A model generated the notes under the pieces. The model searched no databases, had not been told where the DNA came from, and was given only the letters and a program-made list of their open reading frames with translations. Of a stretch of DNA of 64,000 nt, positions 22,990 to 34,874 are shown piece after piece (within the stretch, counting starts at the first letter, position 1; each line of letters starts with the position of its first letter). This stretch comes from Tuctoria greenei (Eukaryota; Streptophyta; Magnoliopsida; Poales; Poaceae). The stretch is from NCBI GenBank assembly GCA_036927565.1, contig JAYESD010000008.1, positions 123,841,498 through 123,905,497 of the forward strand. Direction: 5' to 3'. A program made the translations under genes and the position numbers.

Positions 22990-23040
22990 TGTGAGACCTA
23001 TGTGTGTTGAATACATTGGTTTTGATGATAAAAGTTTTGA

Positions 23041-23400
23041 ATACTACTAAAACACCTTTTTAAGAAGGTCCGACTCTAGGTCCGAGTTCCTGCAAGGTCC
23101 GACGATAGGTACGGCTTGTTTTGGGTAGCTCCTACAAGGTCCGATGCAAGGTCCGACTTATTTTGGCTAGGTCCGACTTCTTTCTCTAGGGGTGACTTAT
23201 TTTGGTTAGGTCTGACTTGTTGTGGCTAGGTCCGACTAGCTTTGTAAGCTCTAGCACTAGGTCCGACTAGCTTTGGTAAGCTCCGACGCTAGGTCCGACT
23301 AGCTTTGGTTAGCTCCGGTGCTAGGTCCTGCTAGCTTTGGTAAGCTCCAGCTCAAGGTCCGGTTAGCTTTGGCAAGGTTTGGAGCTTGATCGTAGTGGTT
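23041..23400 (+). repeat. Subrepeats in the X LTR
   Basis: About ten imperfect units built on AGGTCCGACTAGCTTTGG and related forms, spaced by about 20 to 35 bases. The 3' LTR has the corresponding block at 49725-50060. They lie upstream of the TATA box, in U3, where enhancer-like repeats are expected; function is inferred. Confidence 0.8.
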
Positions 23401-24163
23401 TTCTTTTAACTTGCAATGTTTCGAACTTGTTTTTTTGATTATGGAAAGTTTGTTTAGAATTCTTCTACTAAGTTTTTTATGTGTTTTGGTGGATATGGCT
23501 GATATCATTTTGATATGGTTTGCAACATGCTTATGTGAGGTGCTCACGTAAGGTGTTGTGGTTCCGGAACTAACGTGAGTCAAGTCGAGGACTTGTGCTC
23601 AGAAGTATTGGTTGTTTATTCATGTGCAAGTCATGCTTTAGTTCAAGACATGGCTGGTGACGGGATCTATTGAACTATTCTTAGGGAGATTATGAGGTTC
23701 AACAACCAAGTTTGGGAGGAATTGTGGTTGAGTTGATTGGAAAGTCGTGCAACATGGTTGAATCAAGAACAATGCATATGAAGGTATTGTGGACATCATT
23801 GGAAGATGTTTGCACATGTGAAAGGAATGCATGGACATGGCTACATGGTTCCAAGGCATGATGAAGAGATGTGGATATAAATAATTGGTCGGGAAGGTCC
23901 AACCGACTAGGTTATGGATTCAAGCTGCGGCTGAGTCAGATTTGACTCAAATATGGAAAGATTTTAGTTGGTTATGATAGGATTTCGTATGGGTCACGAA
24001 GTTGGGTTGTTTTAGGAATGCGGAATATGTTACTAAGGTGCTTGAAAGTCTTAATATTGCTTCTATCTGCGTATGGAAGAGTCTTGAGCAGTTATGGAAA
24101 GTTTCGGTTGAATCTGAGTAGGATTTGAGTCCTAGTTAGGATTGGGTTGGCCTAAGGGCTGGT

Positions 24164-24170
24164 TATATAA
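24164..24170 (+). promoter_or_regulatory. Putative TATA box of Copia X
   Basis: TATATAA in the 5' LTR, about 60 bases before the AATAAA signal. The matching position in the 3' LTR (about 50819) reads TATATAG, a weaker form. Confidence 0.6.
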
Positions 24171-24766
24171 GAAAGGGAGGCCAGAGCTCGTGGTGCACGA
24201 CTTCTGGGCTGTTACTTTTGTGTTTTGATCAATAAAATTTGTAGTCTACAGGAGCTTTTGTTCCTTGTTCGTCCGACTTGTTTCAGACAAGTTTTTCTCG
24301 TCGAGTTTCTGCACACCACTACCTTGTTTTGGTGGTTTTATCATAGCTCGAGCTTTACAGATCCAATTGATGTGATTCTTTTTGGATTGTCTTCAAAACT
24401 TGATTATCTATCATCTATGAAAATTCACGGTCATTGGATTTGTGGTTTTGGATCTACACGAGTTTCATTGCAGTGTTGTAGATCTGGTTTTTCTCGGATA
24501 GAACAGATTGACCTTTGTTCAATCTTTCAATCATAACTTGAGTTTTTCTTGACAGATTTTTGTGATTCTTGTTGTGACGTCTTTGTAACTTGGTTATCCA
24601 CAATCTATACTAGTTTTGTCACAATTGATCAAGTTTAGATTAGTCGCACACACGATTTCTTTAACAGATCAATTTTCTGCCGAGGGGTTTTTGTTACTTC
24701 CGCTAAAAAGTTGTAATCTACCATTCAACCCCCCTTGTATCTTTTCATTTGCTATTCGATCCTACA

Positions 24767-24781
24767 ATTGGTATAAGAGCC
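24767..24781 (+). other. Primer-binding site of Copia X, copy B
   Basis: ATTGGTATAAGAGCC, one base different from the standard Met-tRNA site still present in copy A at 557-571. Confidence 0.85.
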
Positions 24782-24827
24782 ATAGTGTTCTAATATTTGA
24801 GATTTGCACGTGTTTTGGATAATCATC

Positions 24828-26015
24828 ATGGAGAAATACTCCGCAAAACCTTGTGTGTTTAGTGGTATTGATTTTCAGGTTTGGAAGGCACGTATGGAAG
24901 CCTTCATCCAGGTGCAGGGCTTTGCAATATTGTAAAATGTGTACAAGTACTACGATGTGCCATCAAATGATCACGTTACATCTACAAATATGAGATATGC
25001 TGACGACAACAACAACAAGGCTCAGAACTTGATCATACAAGGATTAACTCAAAGCAACTTTGACCGTGTTGTAGATCTCCGATCTGCGTACAATGTGTGG
25101 AAAGCACTTTTTGACTACCACGAAGGATCCAACACGATCAAAGAGGTAAGGCAAGATATGTTAAATAAAGAATATATGCGCTTTGAGATGCAACCAGGTG
25201 AGTCCATCAACGATCTCTTTGCTCATTGTAATAAAATTCTCAGCAACTTGTGGAGCATCAATGTTAATTTTTCGGACACTGAGAATGCTAGGAAATAACT
25301 AAGTGCACTAGACATGTCAATTTGGGAGATGAAAGTTACATCTATCGTGAATCTACTGTCATGAGTACACTTACTTTAGATGTTCTATATTATAAATTGA
25401 AAACTCATGAAATTGACATAATCTCATGTAAGAACCCCAACAAGTCTCTTGCATTTGTTTCTCAACATGACATGCCTAGCTCTAGCCAATGTTCGTCATG
25501 TGGTACACTTGCTTTGCTGTCCCCTCTAACCCTTGAACAGATTGAAGAATTTCCGGGGGAGGAGCTAGCACTTCTTTCTACTCGGGTCTCAAAAGCATTG
25601 CAAAATGTGTGAAATAGAAGGAGGGGAAGCGCCGATGCTCAACGATGCTTAGAATGTGGTAAGACAGAAAATTTTCATACAGATTTCCCTAATCTTTCAG
25701 GTCCTACTTCTCGTGATGAAAAGCAAACAAGGACGAAGCACTTCTCTGCAAACGATAAGAAGAAAAAGAAGAGTTTCACAGGACGTCAATTGGTGAGCAA
25801 TTTTATCTCCGCACTTCAAGAACTTGGCTCAAGCGATGTGGACATCGGAAGTGACAAGATGAAGAAGATTTGGCAAATTTGTTCTTCATGGCGGGCAAAT
25901 CAAGATCAAGCATGGAGGAGGCCGAACACAACAGCGACAATGAGGAGGTATGTCCCACATGCGAAGAAATGTGTGATGCTATTTCTCGTGCCACTATTAT
26001 AGTTAAGAAAAAGGA
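24828..26015 (+). pseudogene. gag: Copia gag part 1 (element X, copy B)
   Basis: Counterpart of 618-1805, starting MEKYSAKPCVF. It shares the TAA after FAIL (24933-24935) and the TAA after ENARK (25296-25298) with copy A. The knuckle reads HTDFP where copy A has HTDCP (about 25685), so one more zinc ligand was lost after the duplication. The frame in use at the end (ATIIVKKK) stops at the chromovirus border and resumes at 42837 with LRDNVVQIESLE. Confidence 0.85.
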
Positions 26016-29000
26016 TGTCACACCTGGTGAAAAGAAGACAACCAGATGCTTTCCACATGTATGCCAGGATCAGTTCAACTCATACATGTGTAGACGAAAG
26101 TGAAATACCAAAATAATGCCATGTTCGAGTACATCACCTTATTACATAAATGACCTTCCAGGTCTAAAATAAAAGTACACAAGCAGCGGAAAAACATAAC
26201 AAAGGGCTCCAAACACAGGCGTTGCACGGGGGAGTGCCAGCCTAGAACATCTCTTTGGGATCTCTGTAGAAGTCCTGGTTCTCCACCTCCGCGTCTTCGA
26301 AGACTAGGGGGGAGTATGCAACTAACAAGTTTGAGTACCAACGATACTCGCAAGTTGGGAAGTTATGACATGTGTGGTTCACAACAAGGAAGGCAAATAA
26401 TAGGTAAAGCACTATAGCAGTTACAACCTACTCTTAAATGTTATTAAGCACCTACATCTAGGTGAAATCCCAACCAATATCCCAAAATTAATCCAGGTAA
26501 GACCAAACCCAAACCATCCATTATGTAACCATGTGCTAATTATGAATTTGGTTTCCAAGCCGCTCATGTCCGTGAGCACGGCTATCTAGAAATTTTGACA
26601 AAACTTTGCAGAGTGTGTATCCTTTACCCAAAGTTCGTTATTTCATCTCCTGTTGCCAGGTGGTGTAAGGTAAACCTCCCTGATGCCCGTGGTAGCCAAC
26701 CACAATACACACTTCCGTAGGTGTGTGGCCAGGAGACCACTACGAGGTGTTTCCGATGGTTCTCCCGACTTCCAATGGGTACTCTATGGTTTCACTGCTC
26801 CGGCACCTGGAGTCTATTTTCCCTCCGCCAGGAGAAGCCCCCTCTTGAGCCATGCGGATCCCAAGGCAAAACCCATTCCCCGCCCGTTCAATTACCTATC
26901 CTACATCGGGAGAGACCAAATTACTAAACCAAGTTGTCCCATATACAATTATGTGGTGATACTAAAAGGCTTATCAACTTCCACCGTAAACGGGTCCTTA
27001 GAATCCGATAGGTGTCAAGCCCCAAACCAAGGTCTTGTGCACGCATGCACCAGTCCATACAAAACCCTTATCAGATTCCTATCTACTAAATTCCATTATA
27101 GCCATCAATTCATGTATCATAATACATCAAATGAAATCTTGTAGATAAATAGATCATATTTCAATTAAGCATGGCTAAGCGTAAACTAATTCAATAGTAA
27201 AACACCCAAACCATGTTGACAAGGAATATTGTGGAAAATCTAGGAAAACATAACATAGGATTCATATTTTAATTTAGCATGCAACTAACTAAAACTTAAC
27301 AAAAAGGGTGCAAGAATGGTCAAGGAACTTGCCTGCAAACTGTGCCTCAGGGTCGACGGGAAATTGTTGCTCTTGCAGGTTAAAAGTTGGTTCTGGCCCC
27401 GACTCTAATTTACGATGAAGCAGAAAAATAACATACAATAAGAACACAATAAAATGCAAACAATTCAAATAAATGCAAATTCCTACGCAAAAGTTATTTT
27501 AGGGTTTATTTAATTTATAGGCATAATATCAATTGTTGAGAATTTAGAGCTAAGTGAAATATATTGAGTAAAACATATTTTTAATAATTTTTATACCATT
27601 TTTATTTTTATTAGAAACCTAAAAATATTTTCTAGAAATTTTATCCTTCAAAAATATGCTAAAAATAGATTTATAATCAATAATGTAAATTTTACATTTT
27701 TTACACTATTTTTATTAATTATTTCTATGTGCAAAACAATTTTTATGAACTAAATATACTTAAAAAGTATTTTTATGACTATTTAAGCAATTTAAATGAA
27801 TTAATAAAAATAATACAGAAATGAAAATAAATAAAGCATATTTAAATCTGTTTTTATAATTATTTTATACAAATTAAGGACTTTTATTTAATTTCTAGAA
27901 CTAATAGGGGCTTTTCTTTAAAAACAGAACTACTCCAGTGGCTAAAAATAAATTTTATTATGTCCAGGGATTATTCTACAATTTTCCAGAATTTATTTGC
28001 TATTTTATAATATTGCATGGGCTTTGAAACACTTTTTATTAAATTAACCAGTATTTTCCTAATTTCCAGAAAGTCTAGGGGCTAGTTTGATAATTCTAGG
28101 GGTGAGACTTGAATTCCACAGGAACCCAGGGGGTAGCCCACAAGATTCCAGGGGCTTGGGCGCAAAACTGGCGGCGGGAAAAGTGGTTTGAACGTGGGCC
28201 GTTGGATTTAAAATGGTTGGCCCCGATTTTATTAACCGAAGGGGTATGTTGGGTTTTAATCCTGGCCGTAGAATCAAAATGGATGACGAGCATTGAGCCA
28301 CGTCGCCCCGGCTAGGGTCGGGCGGCGGCGCTGAGCGTGCGCGGCGGCAAGCTCACCGGCGGCGGTCAAAAACCATGCTGCAGAGGCTTCGGGGCATATT
28401 CATCTAGCGCAAAATGAAGAGGGTGACTAGGGGACCTCACCGAGGGTTGTCGCACGGCCGGAGGAGAAGCAGTGGGTGGTCGGCGATGGCGATTGGCGGT
28501 AGAGCTCCTCGGCGCCCGATGAAGTCGGCGACGCAGAGGCGATATCCCCCAACGAAGTTGTCCGACAAGCTCCTGGGGACGCGGCAAAGGTGTTAGACAA
28601 GGTGTCGTGGACGGAGATTGAAGGAACCGACGGGAACGCGATCGCCAACACTTACCTCGACGACAGCTAGGGTTTGAGAGTGTCGGGGTGAGGAAATTGA
28701 GGGGGGACGTCCGGTATTTATAGGGCTTCAGTGTGGAAACGGCCAGCGGTGATGATGGGCACGACGAGCCTCGTGATTGAGGTGAAATGATCGACATTGA
28801 TAGGGGGGGGAGTGGGCAGCGCGGTGATGGCGTGCGAGCTTTATGCACGAGTGCGGCAGGAGTGGATGGAGGCCCTGACAGGCGGGACTGGCCAGTCAGC
28901 GAGGGGGAGAGAGGGGGTGCGGGCACGAGCCGGTGCGGGAGAGAGAAGGGAAGTGGGCCGGGGGCGGGAATTCGGCCCATGGACTGGCTTTCCTTTTTCT

Positions 29001-29217
29001 TTTCCCTTTTCTTTTTCTTTTCTGTTTTCTTTTTCTTCTCTTTTATGTTTTGAATTTGTAAACCAAATTTCTATCTAATTTGAATTTTTTTAAAATTCAC
29101 ACAAACATTCAAACATGATGCAACTTTCTTTATATGAATTTTATTCCCAAGAAAATGTTTTTATCTCATGAGAAATTCATTTTACAATTTTTTTCTCTAT
29201 AAATAGTGGGTGTTACA
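26016..29217 (-). repeat. 3' LTR of chromovirus B
   Basis: Same ends as copy A (TGTCACACC...GGTGTTACA). It differs from copy A LTR1 by scattered substitutions and small length changes, for example a six-base G run where copy A has 17 G. TATA box CCCTATAAATACC on the minus strand at 28713-28725. No gene is seen. Confidence 0.9.
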
Positions 29218-29263
29218 ATTCTACCCCCCTAAAAAGAAATCTCGCCCTCGAGATTTGGACATC

Positions 29264-30678
29264 CTAAGAGAATAGATTGGGAAACTCCGCCTTGAGGTCT
29301 TCTTCTCTTTGCCATGTTGCCTCTTCTTCTGAGTGATGTTTCCATTGGACTTTGCACATACGAGTAACCTGATTTCTTGTAACTCGTTCTGATGTCTTGA
29401 GAATCTTAACAGGTTGTTCTGCATAAGTCAAATCCTCTTGCATGTCTACTACTTCCAATGGCAATTGGTCTTTAGACACTCTTAAGCATTTCTTTAATTG
29501 TGACACGTGCAACACGTCATGTACATCTTATAAGTGAGATGGTAGCTCGAGCCGATAGGCTACTTCTCCTCTTTTCTCTAATACCTTGAAAGGAACAATA
29601 TATCGGGGTGATAACTTGCCCTTCACTTTGAATCGTCTCAACCTTCTCACGGGTGACACCTTGAGATACACAAAATCACCAATCTCAAATGACAGATCAC
29701 AACGTCGAGTATCAGCATAACTCTTCTGCCTTGACTGAGCCGTCATCAAATTCTTCCGGATTTCATGTATATGTCTCTCAGCTTCTCTTAACACTTCAGG
29801 CCCAAATACTTGGCTTTCCCCAGTTTGATTCCAAAACAATGGTGTTCTGCACTTCTGTCCATACAAAGCTTCAAACAGAGACATCTTCAAACTGGCTTGA
29901 TAACTATTGTTATAGGAGAACTCAGCATATGGTAGGTTCTTATCCCAACTCCTACTGTTTTTCAAAGCACACGCTCTCAACATATCTTCAAGAATTTGAT
30001 TAGTGCACTCTGTTTGACCGTCAGTTTGCGGATGATATGCCGAGCTGAAATTCAGTCGGGTATCCATAGACTCATGCAACTTTTGCCAAAATCTGGAGGT
30101 GAACTGAGTACCCCTATCCTATATTATTGTCTTCAGAACTCCATGCAGGCACACAATTCTTGCCATATATAGTTCTGCCAATCTTGAACCAGAATAGCTT
30201 TCTTTTACTGGGATAAACTGAGCCACTTTGGTCAAGCGGTCCACTATGACCCATATAGAGTCGTATCCTGACTGAGTTCTTGGCAATCCCACAATAAAGT
30301 CCATACTTATTTCTTTCCATTTCCATTCAGGAATTTTAATTGGTTGAAGTAACCCCGCTGGTCTTTGATGTTCTGCTTTGACCTTCTGACATGTGTCACA
30401 CAGTGCTACATACTCCGCCACATCGCGTTTCATTCCATGCCACCAATATCAATTATTTAGATCTTGAAACATCTTTATGCTTCCCAGATGAATAGAATAT
30501 GACGAATCATGGGCTTCTCTCAGTATCAACTCCCGAATCTCCTTGATATCAGGTACACATATTTTCTTCCCTAGCCATAAAGTTCCCTGTTCATCTTCTT
30601 TAAACTCTGGTGCTTTTCCTCCTTTCATTAGTTGCTTAATCTTCTGGATCCACTTATCATTCTTTTTCCCTTCACAAA
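29264..30678 (-). pseudogene. pol: Integrase and chromodomain part of pol (chromovirus B)
   Basis: Same domain content as copy A. Core residues are visible: SMDFIVGLP, DRGTQF after a shared in-frame TAG, and GQTECTNQ with the Glu kept. The chromodomain (29264-29450) has VQWKHHSEEEATWQ. Private changes: a stop just before YWWHGMKRD (about 30450), while the stop seen in copy A near 6393 is Gln here. The gag-only element begins at 30684, just upstream of this stretch. Confidence 0.9.
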
Positions 30679-30683
30679 TATCT
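30679..30683. other. Target-site duplication of the gag-only element, left copy
   Basis: TATCT, repeated at 35244-35248. Copy A has a single TATCT at 6485-6489 with no insertion. Confidence 0.95.
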
Positions 30684-31587
30684 TGATGAGGACATCACTT
30701 ATATGAATACAAACAACACTCTACTGAATATACAAGATGCAATCAATAGAGTTCATACACAACAATTAGTTTCAGAGGTGAACTCGTTCTTATATATTTC
30801 CTTATATGTTTTTGAGCATAGATTGCTACTTAATGATTTATTTGTGATTAGGATCCACGGAGAGGTTCAAGGAGTACTTGGAGGGAGTATTAGGGACGTG
30901 GAATACCAGAGAATTCGTTCAAAGAAGATGGAAACCGAACCAAACTCCAAATCGTATCCAACTCGGAGTCTAGGAGCAGTACGCACTAAAACGGACACCC
31001 AGGACGCATACGAACTCCGTTTTTGACGTTCTACATATGCACGGAAAGGGGAGAGGATAAGCTTTCCAATGGCACCGGTCCCATGTCAAAATCCCTTGGG
31101 AGTCGACGGGAATCGTCGAAACAAAATCAAGTACAGAATTTGTCAGGGTGCTGCGCCACCGTATTGGGCCATTGGGCCTTGTATCAAGTCTAAGTCCATT
31201 ATTTTCGTGTCTTAGGGTTAGGTCACGACCCTAACACCCCCTTGGACGTCCTCCCACCTATATATACTCCATGGTAGCTGCCACAGACAATTGGGTTTTT
31301 GCTTAGATCAATAATATCGCCGTTCTTCGGTTTGTGAAACCCCAACTTCACGATTTCAGATCGTGTCTTCTACGTTCTTGCTTGTGTTCTCGGTTGCACT
31401 TGCAGGGATTAGCCTTCTTGGCGAGGTCAATCGTGTGAAGCACGGTTGATAACCAACGGAGCGGTGGTGTAGTGATTGCAGGGGCTGTTCGTGTTCTACT
31501 CGAGAGCCTCGGATCATCAACGTCGAGATCTCCATCAATCGACTTACCCATTACCTTTCGGAAGATCGGAACTCATCAATTCACTCA
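30684..31587 (+). repeat. 5' LTR of the gag-only element
   Basis: TGATGAGGACATC...CACTCA, about 904 bases. By eye it differs from the 3' LTR by roughly 14 substitutions and a few small indels in 880 aligned bases, plus a diverged last 20 bases. A TATA run TATATATA lies at 31259-31266 (3' LTR 34918-34925). Confidence 0.85.
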
Positions 31588-32798
31588 TCAATTGGTATCA
31601 GATTTCCAGGTTGCCCGTTAGGTAATTCATCTATCCATTACATTAGTTTTGTTTTTCATACCTAGAGTCCACAAAAAAGCCACAAAAAACTTGCAGTTTA
31701 GTAGATCTGTTCATTACTTTGTCCAAACCACCATTGAGCCTTTGCAACTTTCGTTTTCAGTTTGGTTTTGTTGAGTTTGTGTCCGTTGTTGAGTCATATT
31801 GCTTGTTTAGAAAGTGTTTTTAGTCTTAGTTTGAGTTTTGTATTGTGTTGATTCATCCTTTTGAATCACGTCATCACGTCCAGATTAGATTCATCTCTGT
31901 CCAGTACAGTATTTTCATCATGTCTAGCTCATACGAACTCGGATTTTCGTGTTCTTATACTTTCTGGAAAGCTTAAGAAGTTCTCTATAACTTTCGTATT
32001 CATCATTTTCCCAGAAAATATAGATATCGATGTCGAAATTGCATTAGATCCGAATCTGTTATTGACCTAAAAATTCTGAACAGTCTGTATTTCGGGGGCA
32101 GTATCTCCTATTGTTCTTTTCCAAAATAGGTCTTCCATATATTGAAATTAAAGAGGAGAGATATATCTACAATCTTGCTGTTCTAAGTTTTCCAATTTAG
32201 AGCCTATAAGTGTGCCTATTTGTCCTTGGAAGGTTGAGCAGAAAATCTGCGACAGACACACGAGATATCTTGGGTTGATTTTTATTGTGTTCTTCCCTTG
32301 CAGCACATTCTGAAAAAAAAGGAAGAAAAAAGAAAAAGGCAAGTGCAAAACAAGAAACAAAAGCCGCACAAAAAAAGAGGAAAAAAAACAACAAAAAAAA
32401 ACAGAAGTGCTTGCATTCTTTGTGTCATCTAGTTTTGTCTCATGTCTTGCTAGCTTGAACTACTAGGAACACATTTAGACCAGCAACTTTGACAAGTACT
32501 TTGGACACTTACTCAACTTTACTATCTGATTTCATCGTTGCTAATCCTTGCTACAAATAAAGTGCCATCCAAGCTACACCTTACTCTTGAGCAGAATCGA
32601 TACACCTTTGCAATCATCCCACGCTTCATTGGTTTCTTCATACCGTCCACCGTTTGCCACCTGCAGTGTCGGTAAGAACACTTGTAAGAGCGTGGTAAGA
32701 CGCTTGAGAGTGTGTGATTCCACTTCCACTTTGCCATTATCCTTTGTAGTTGATAGGGATAACATATTTTTTGTGTTGTCTTTTGTTTGCTACTAACA
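31588..32798 (+). other. Leader of the gag-only element
   Basis: Starts with the primer site (TTGGTATCAGA at 31592-31602, matching the Met-tRNA site at first ten bases). The rest is long and untranslated, with a purine-rich tract at about 32307-32405 (A/G runs). The leader of element G has a similar purine tract. No gene is seen. Confidence 0.7.
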
Positions 32799-33755
32799 AT
32801 GTCAGGTAAAAGCAAGAATCATGCATTATATGCTGAGATGATGGACATGATGAAGATGACGATGGAGTTGCTCACTAAAAATCAAACATCAACCAAGGAT
32901 TCACATGACATTCAGACCACCTTTACAACACCTTCCACAAGAAGTAATTACATTCTCCCATCTCTTCCTTTTTATGATGGTTTTGGTTACGATGAATATA
33001 TTGCTTGGGAAATAGAGTTGGATAAAATTTTTGGACAATGTTATATGTGTGAGAAAAGAAAGATTAGAAATGTCGCAAGTGCATTAGTAGGTTGTGCATT
33101 GACTTGGTGGAACAACTTAAGTGATTTAGAAAGACCTCAAACATGGAAAGATATGAAAATTCTTATGCGAGAAACTTTTGCTAATGTATCTAATTGTAAA
33201 CATGAAATACATGAACTTGAGAAGAATTTTCTTGTTGTACCTCCTCCTTTGCCTAACCTTTTGCAGGAACATGAACAAATAAATGGAGATGCAAATGAGA
33301 GTGAGGTTTTGAACAACTCTTCTGAATTTTTTGATGAATCAACTCATAATGCATTTGAATTTCTTGCTGAAAATGAGAGTAGTGTTAATGGACAATGCTC
33401 TACAGTTAACCACGGTATGACATTTTCAGATGTGCTGAATTTTGCTACCAGTCATACTATCGATGAGCAGCAACAAGATGAACCTTTTCATAATACAACT
33501 TTACCATTAGTTGATTTTCCCACTGATTCTTATAACAAAAATGAGTTGTGTGCTGATAATTATATTATACCTATGCTAGAACAATCAAATGAATTTGATA
33601 CTTTATCACTCACTTGTGCTGAAATTAAGCATTTGATCCCAACTACATGTGAAAGGGATGAGCTGAAATTGTTATCTTCTCTAAATACTTTGGGCTATAT
33701 TGAATTTGACACTCTTTGTAATCTAGATATCGTAGAGAAGATAATATTTTCTTAA
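32799..33755 (+). CDS. gag: Gag of the gag-only element
   Basis: Structural capsid-like protein of 318 codons, uninterrupted. ATG at 32799 (MSGKSKNH) is chosen because the leader ends there and the first Met 12 bases upstream is out of context. The gag domain covers about residues 55-140: LPSLPFYDGFGYDEYIAWE, ALVGCALTWWNNL and TWKDMKILMRETF. The second half is Asn/Ser/acid-rich with no zinc knuckle and ends GYIEFDTLCNLD. A gypsy-type gag normally leads into protease; here it stops at 33755 and the next frame opens at 33762. It may form particles that package this element, by analogy with other gag-only elements. Confidence 0.8.
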   Translation: MSGKSKNHALYAEMMDMMKMTMELLTKNQTSTKDSHDIQTTFTTPSTRSNYILPSLPFYDGFGYDEYIAWEIELDKIFGQCYMCEKRKIRNVASALVGCALTWWNNLSDLERPQTWKDMKILMRETFANVSNCKHEIHELEKNFLVVPPPLPNLLQEHEQINGDANESEVLNNSSEFFDESTHNAFEFLAENESSVNGQCSTVNHGMTFSDVLNFATSHTIDEQQQDEPFHNTTLPLVDFPTDSYNKNELCADNYIIPMLEQSNEFDTLSLTCAEIKHLIPTTCERDELKLLSSLNTLGYIEFDTLCNLDIVEKIIFS

Positions 33756-33761
33756 TCTCAA

Positions 33762-34874
33762 TTGCCTTTGTTAAGTAGAAATATTTTTTATGCTATAGGC
33801 AAATATGAACATAGTGGTATGTTTATGGTGCATAAAGTTTACATATGTTCAAATGAGGAAGCTCCTTTTGTGCTGCAACATCATGGTCAAGTAAATGAAT
33901 GTACTAACGCTAATAATATCTTGTCAAGTTTTTCTAGTATTATTTCCTTGCAGCAGGGACAACAAAAACATTTTTCACTGCGGTTGTGCAATATGGACAG
34001 TGCTCACTCGGGCCTAAACTCTACCCCCAAAGCAAGTCTTTTTGCTGGACATACGAGCAAGCCGAGGACGACTTGTCATAAAGAAGGGGAGAATGATGAG
34101 ATCATGCATATTATTATTGCACCTACAAACATGACACGATATTTATTTGTTTGGGATCCCGGCTCAAGTGAATGTGCACTCTTATTTGATGGACAAGATC
34201 AAGATGGCGCACTATGTCGTCCACCACCTTGGCCTCCTCCATTCATGCATACAAGAAGATTTGATGGCGTTGCACATTTGGACCAACACATGAGAGGAGA
34301 CGAACTTGAGTCGAGGACGACTCCAATTCAAGGAGGGGAGGATGATGAGGACATCACTTATATGAATACAAACAACACTCTACTGAATATACAAGATGCA
34401 ATCAATAGAGTTCATACACAACAATTAATTTCAGAGGTGAACTCGTTCTTATATATTTCCTTATATGTTTTTGAGCATAGATTGCTACTTAATGATTTAT
34501 TTGTGATTAGGATCCATGGAGAGGTTCAAGGAGTACTTGGAGGGAGTATTAGGGACGTGGAAGACCAGACAATTCGTTCAAAGAAGATGGAAACCGAACC
34601 AAACTCCAAATCGTATCCAACTCGGAGTCTAGGAGCAGTACGCACTAAAACGGACACCCAGGACGCGTACGAACTCCGTTTTGGACGTTCTACATATGCA
34701 CGGAAAGGGGAGAGGATAAGCTTTCCAATGGCACCGGTCCCATGTCAAAATTCCTTCGGAGTCGAGGGGAATCGTCGAAACAAAATCAAGTACAGAATCT
34801 GTCAGGGTGCTGCGCCACCGTATTGGGCCATTGGGCCTTGTATCAAGTCTAAGTCCATTATTTTCGTGTCTTAG
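33762..34874 (+). CDS. Second ORF of the gag-only element, running into the 3' LTR
   Basis: 370-codon open stretch directly after the gag stop, in a different frame. The first part (YAIGKYEHSGMFMVHKVYIC) is also found in element G, so it is an inherited segment. The middle has WDPGSSECALLFDGQDQDGA. The following ESRTTPIQGGEDDEDI spans the polypurine tract, and the frame then continues into the 3' LTR (AINRVHTQQLISEVNSFLY). A C-terminus of this kind is seen in gypsy polyproteins, so this may be a fused remnant of gag and the pol end with the enzymes deleted. I cannot assign a function. The start codon is uncertain; no good Met is near the front. Confidence 0.5.
   Translation: MPLLSRNIFYAIGKYEHSGMFMVHKVYICSNEEAPFVLQHHGQVNECTNANNILSSFSSIISLQQGQQKHFSLRLCNMDSAHSGLNSTPKASLFAGHTSKPRTTCHKEGENDEIMHIIIAPTNMTRYLFVWDPGSSECALLFDGQDQDGALCRPPPWPPPFMHTRRFDGVAHLDQHMRGDELESRTTPIQGGEDDEDITYMNTNNTLLNIQDAINRVHTQQLISEVNSFLYISLYVFEHRLLLNDLFVIRIHGEVQGVLGGSIRDVEDQTIRSKKMETEPNSKSYPTRSLGAVRTKTDTQDAYELRFGRSTYARKGERISFPMAPVPCQNSFGVEGNRRNKIKYRICQGAAPPYWAIGPCIKSKSIIFVS
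34331..34342 (+). other. Polypurine tract of the gag-only element
   Basis: AGGAGGGGAGGA directly before the 3' LTR start TGATGAGG. It is also coding in the second ORF (GGEDDED). Confidence 0.85.

Larger units (their letters stand above)
22990..24766 (+). repeat. 5' LTR of Copia X
   Basis: Runs from TGTGAGACC to CCTACA, 1777 bases. It contains a tandem block of TCCGAC-type units (23041-23400), a TATA box TATATAA at 24164-24170 and AATAAA near 24230. A stretch near 23640-23860 gives open frames on the minus strand with no known domain. Confidence 0.9.

Noticed and set aside
23638..23902. Minus-strand ORFs in the X LTR, repeated at 50281-50557
   Set aside because: Inside the LTR, opposite to the element, different lengths in the two LTRs, no domain.
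30703..31026. Separate 107-codon gene in the 5' LTR of the gag-only element
   Set aside because: It is the LTR copy of the frame that ends the second ORF in the 3' LTR; not an independent gene.
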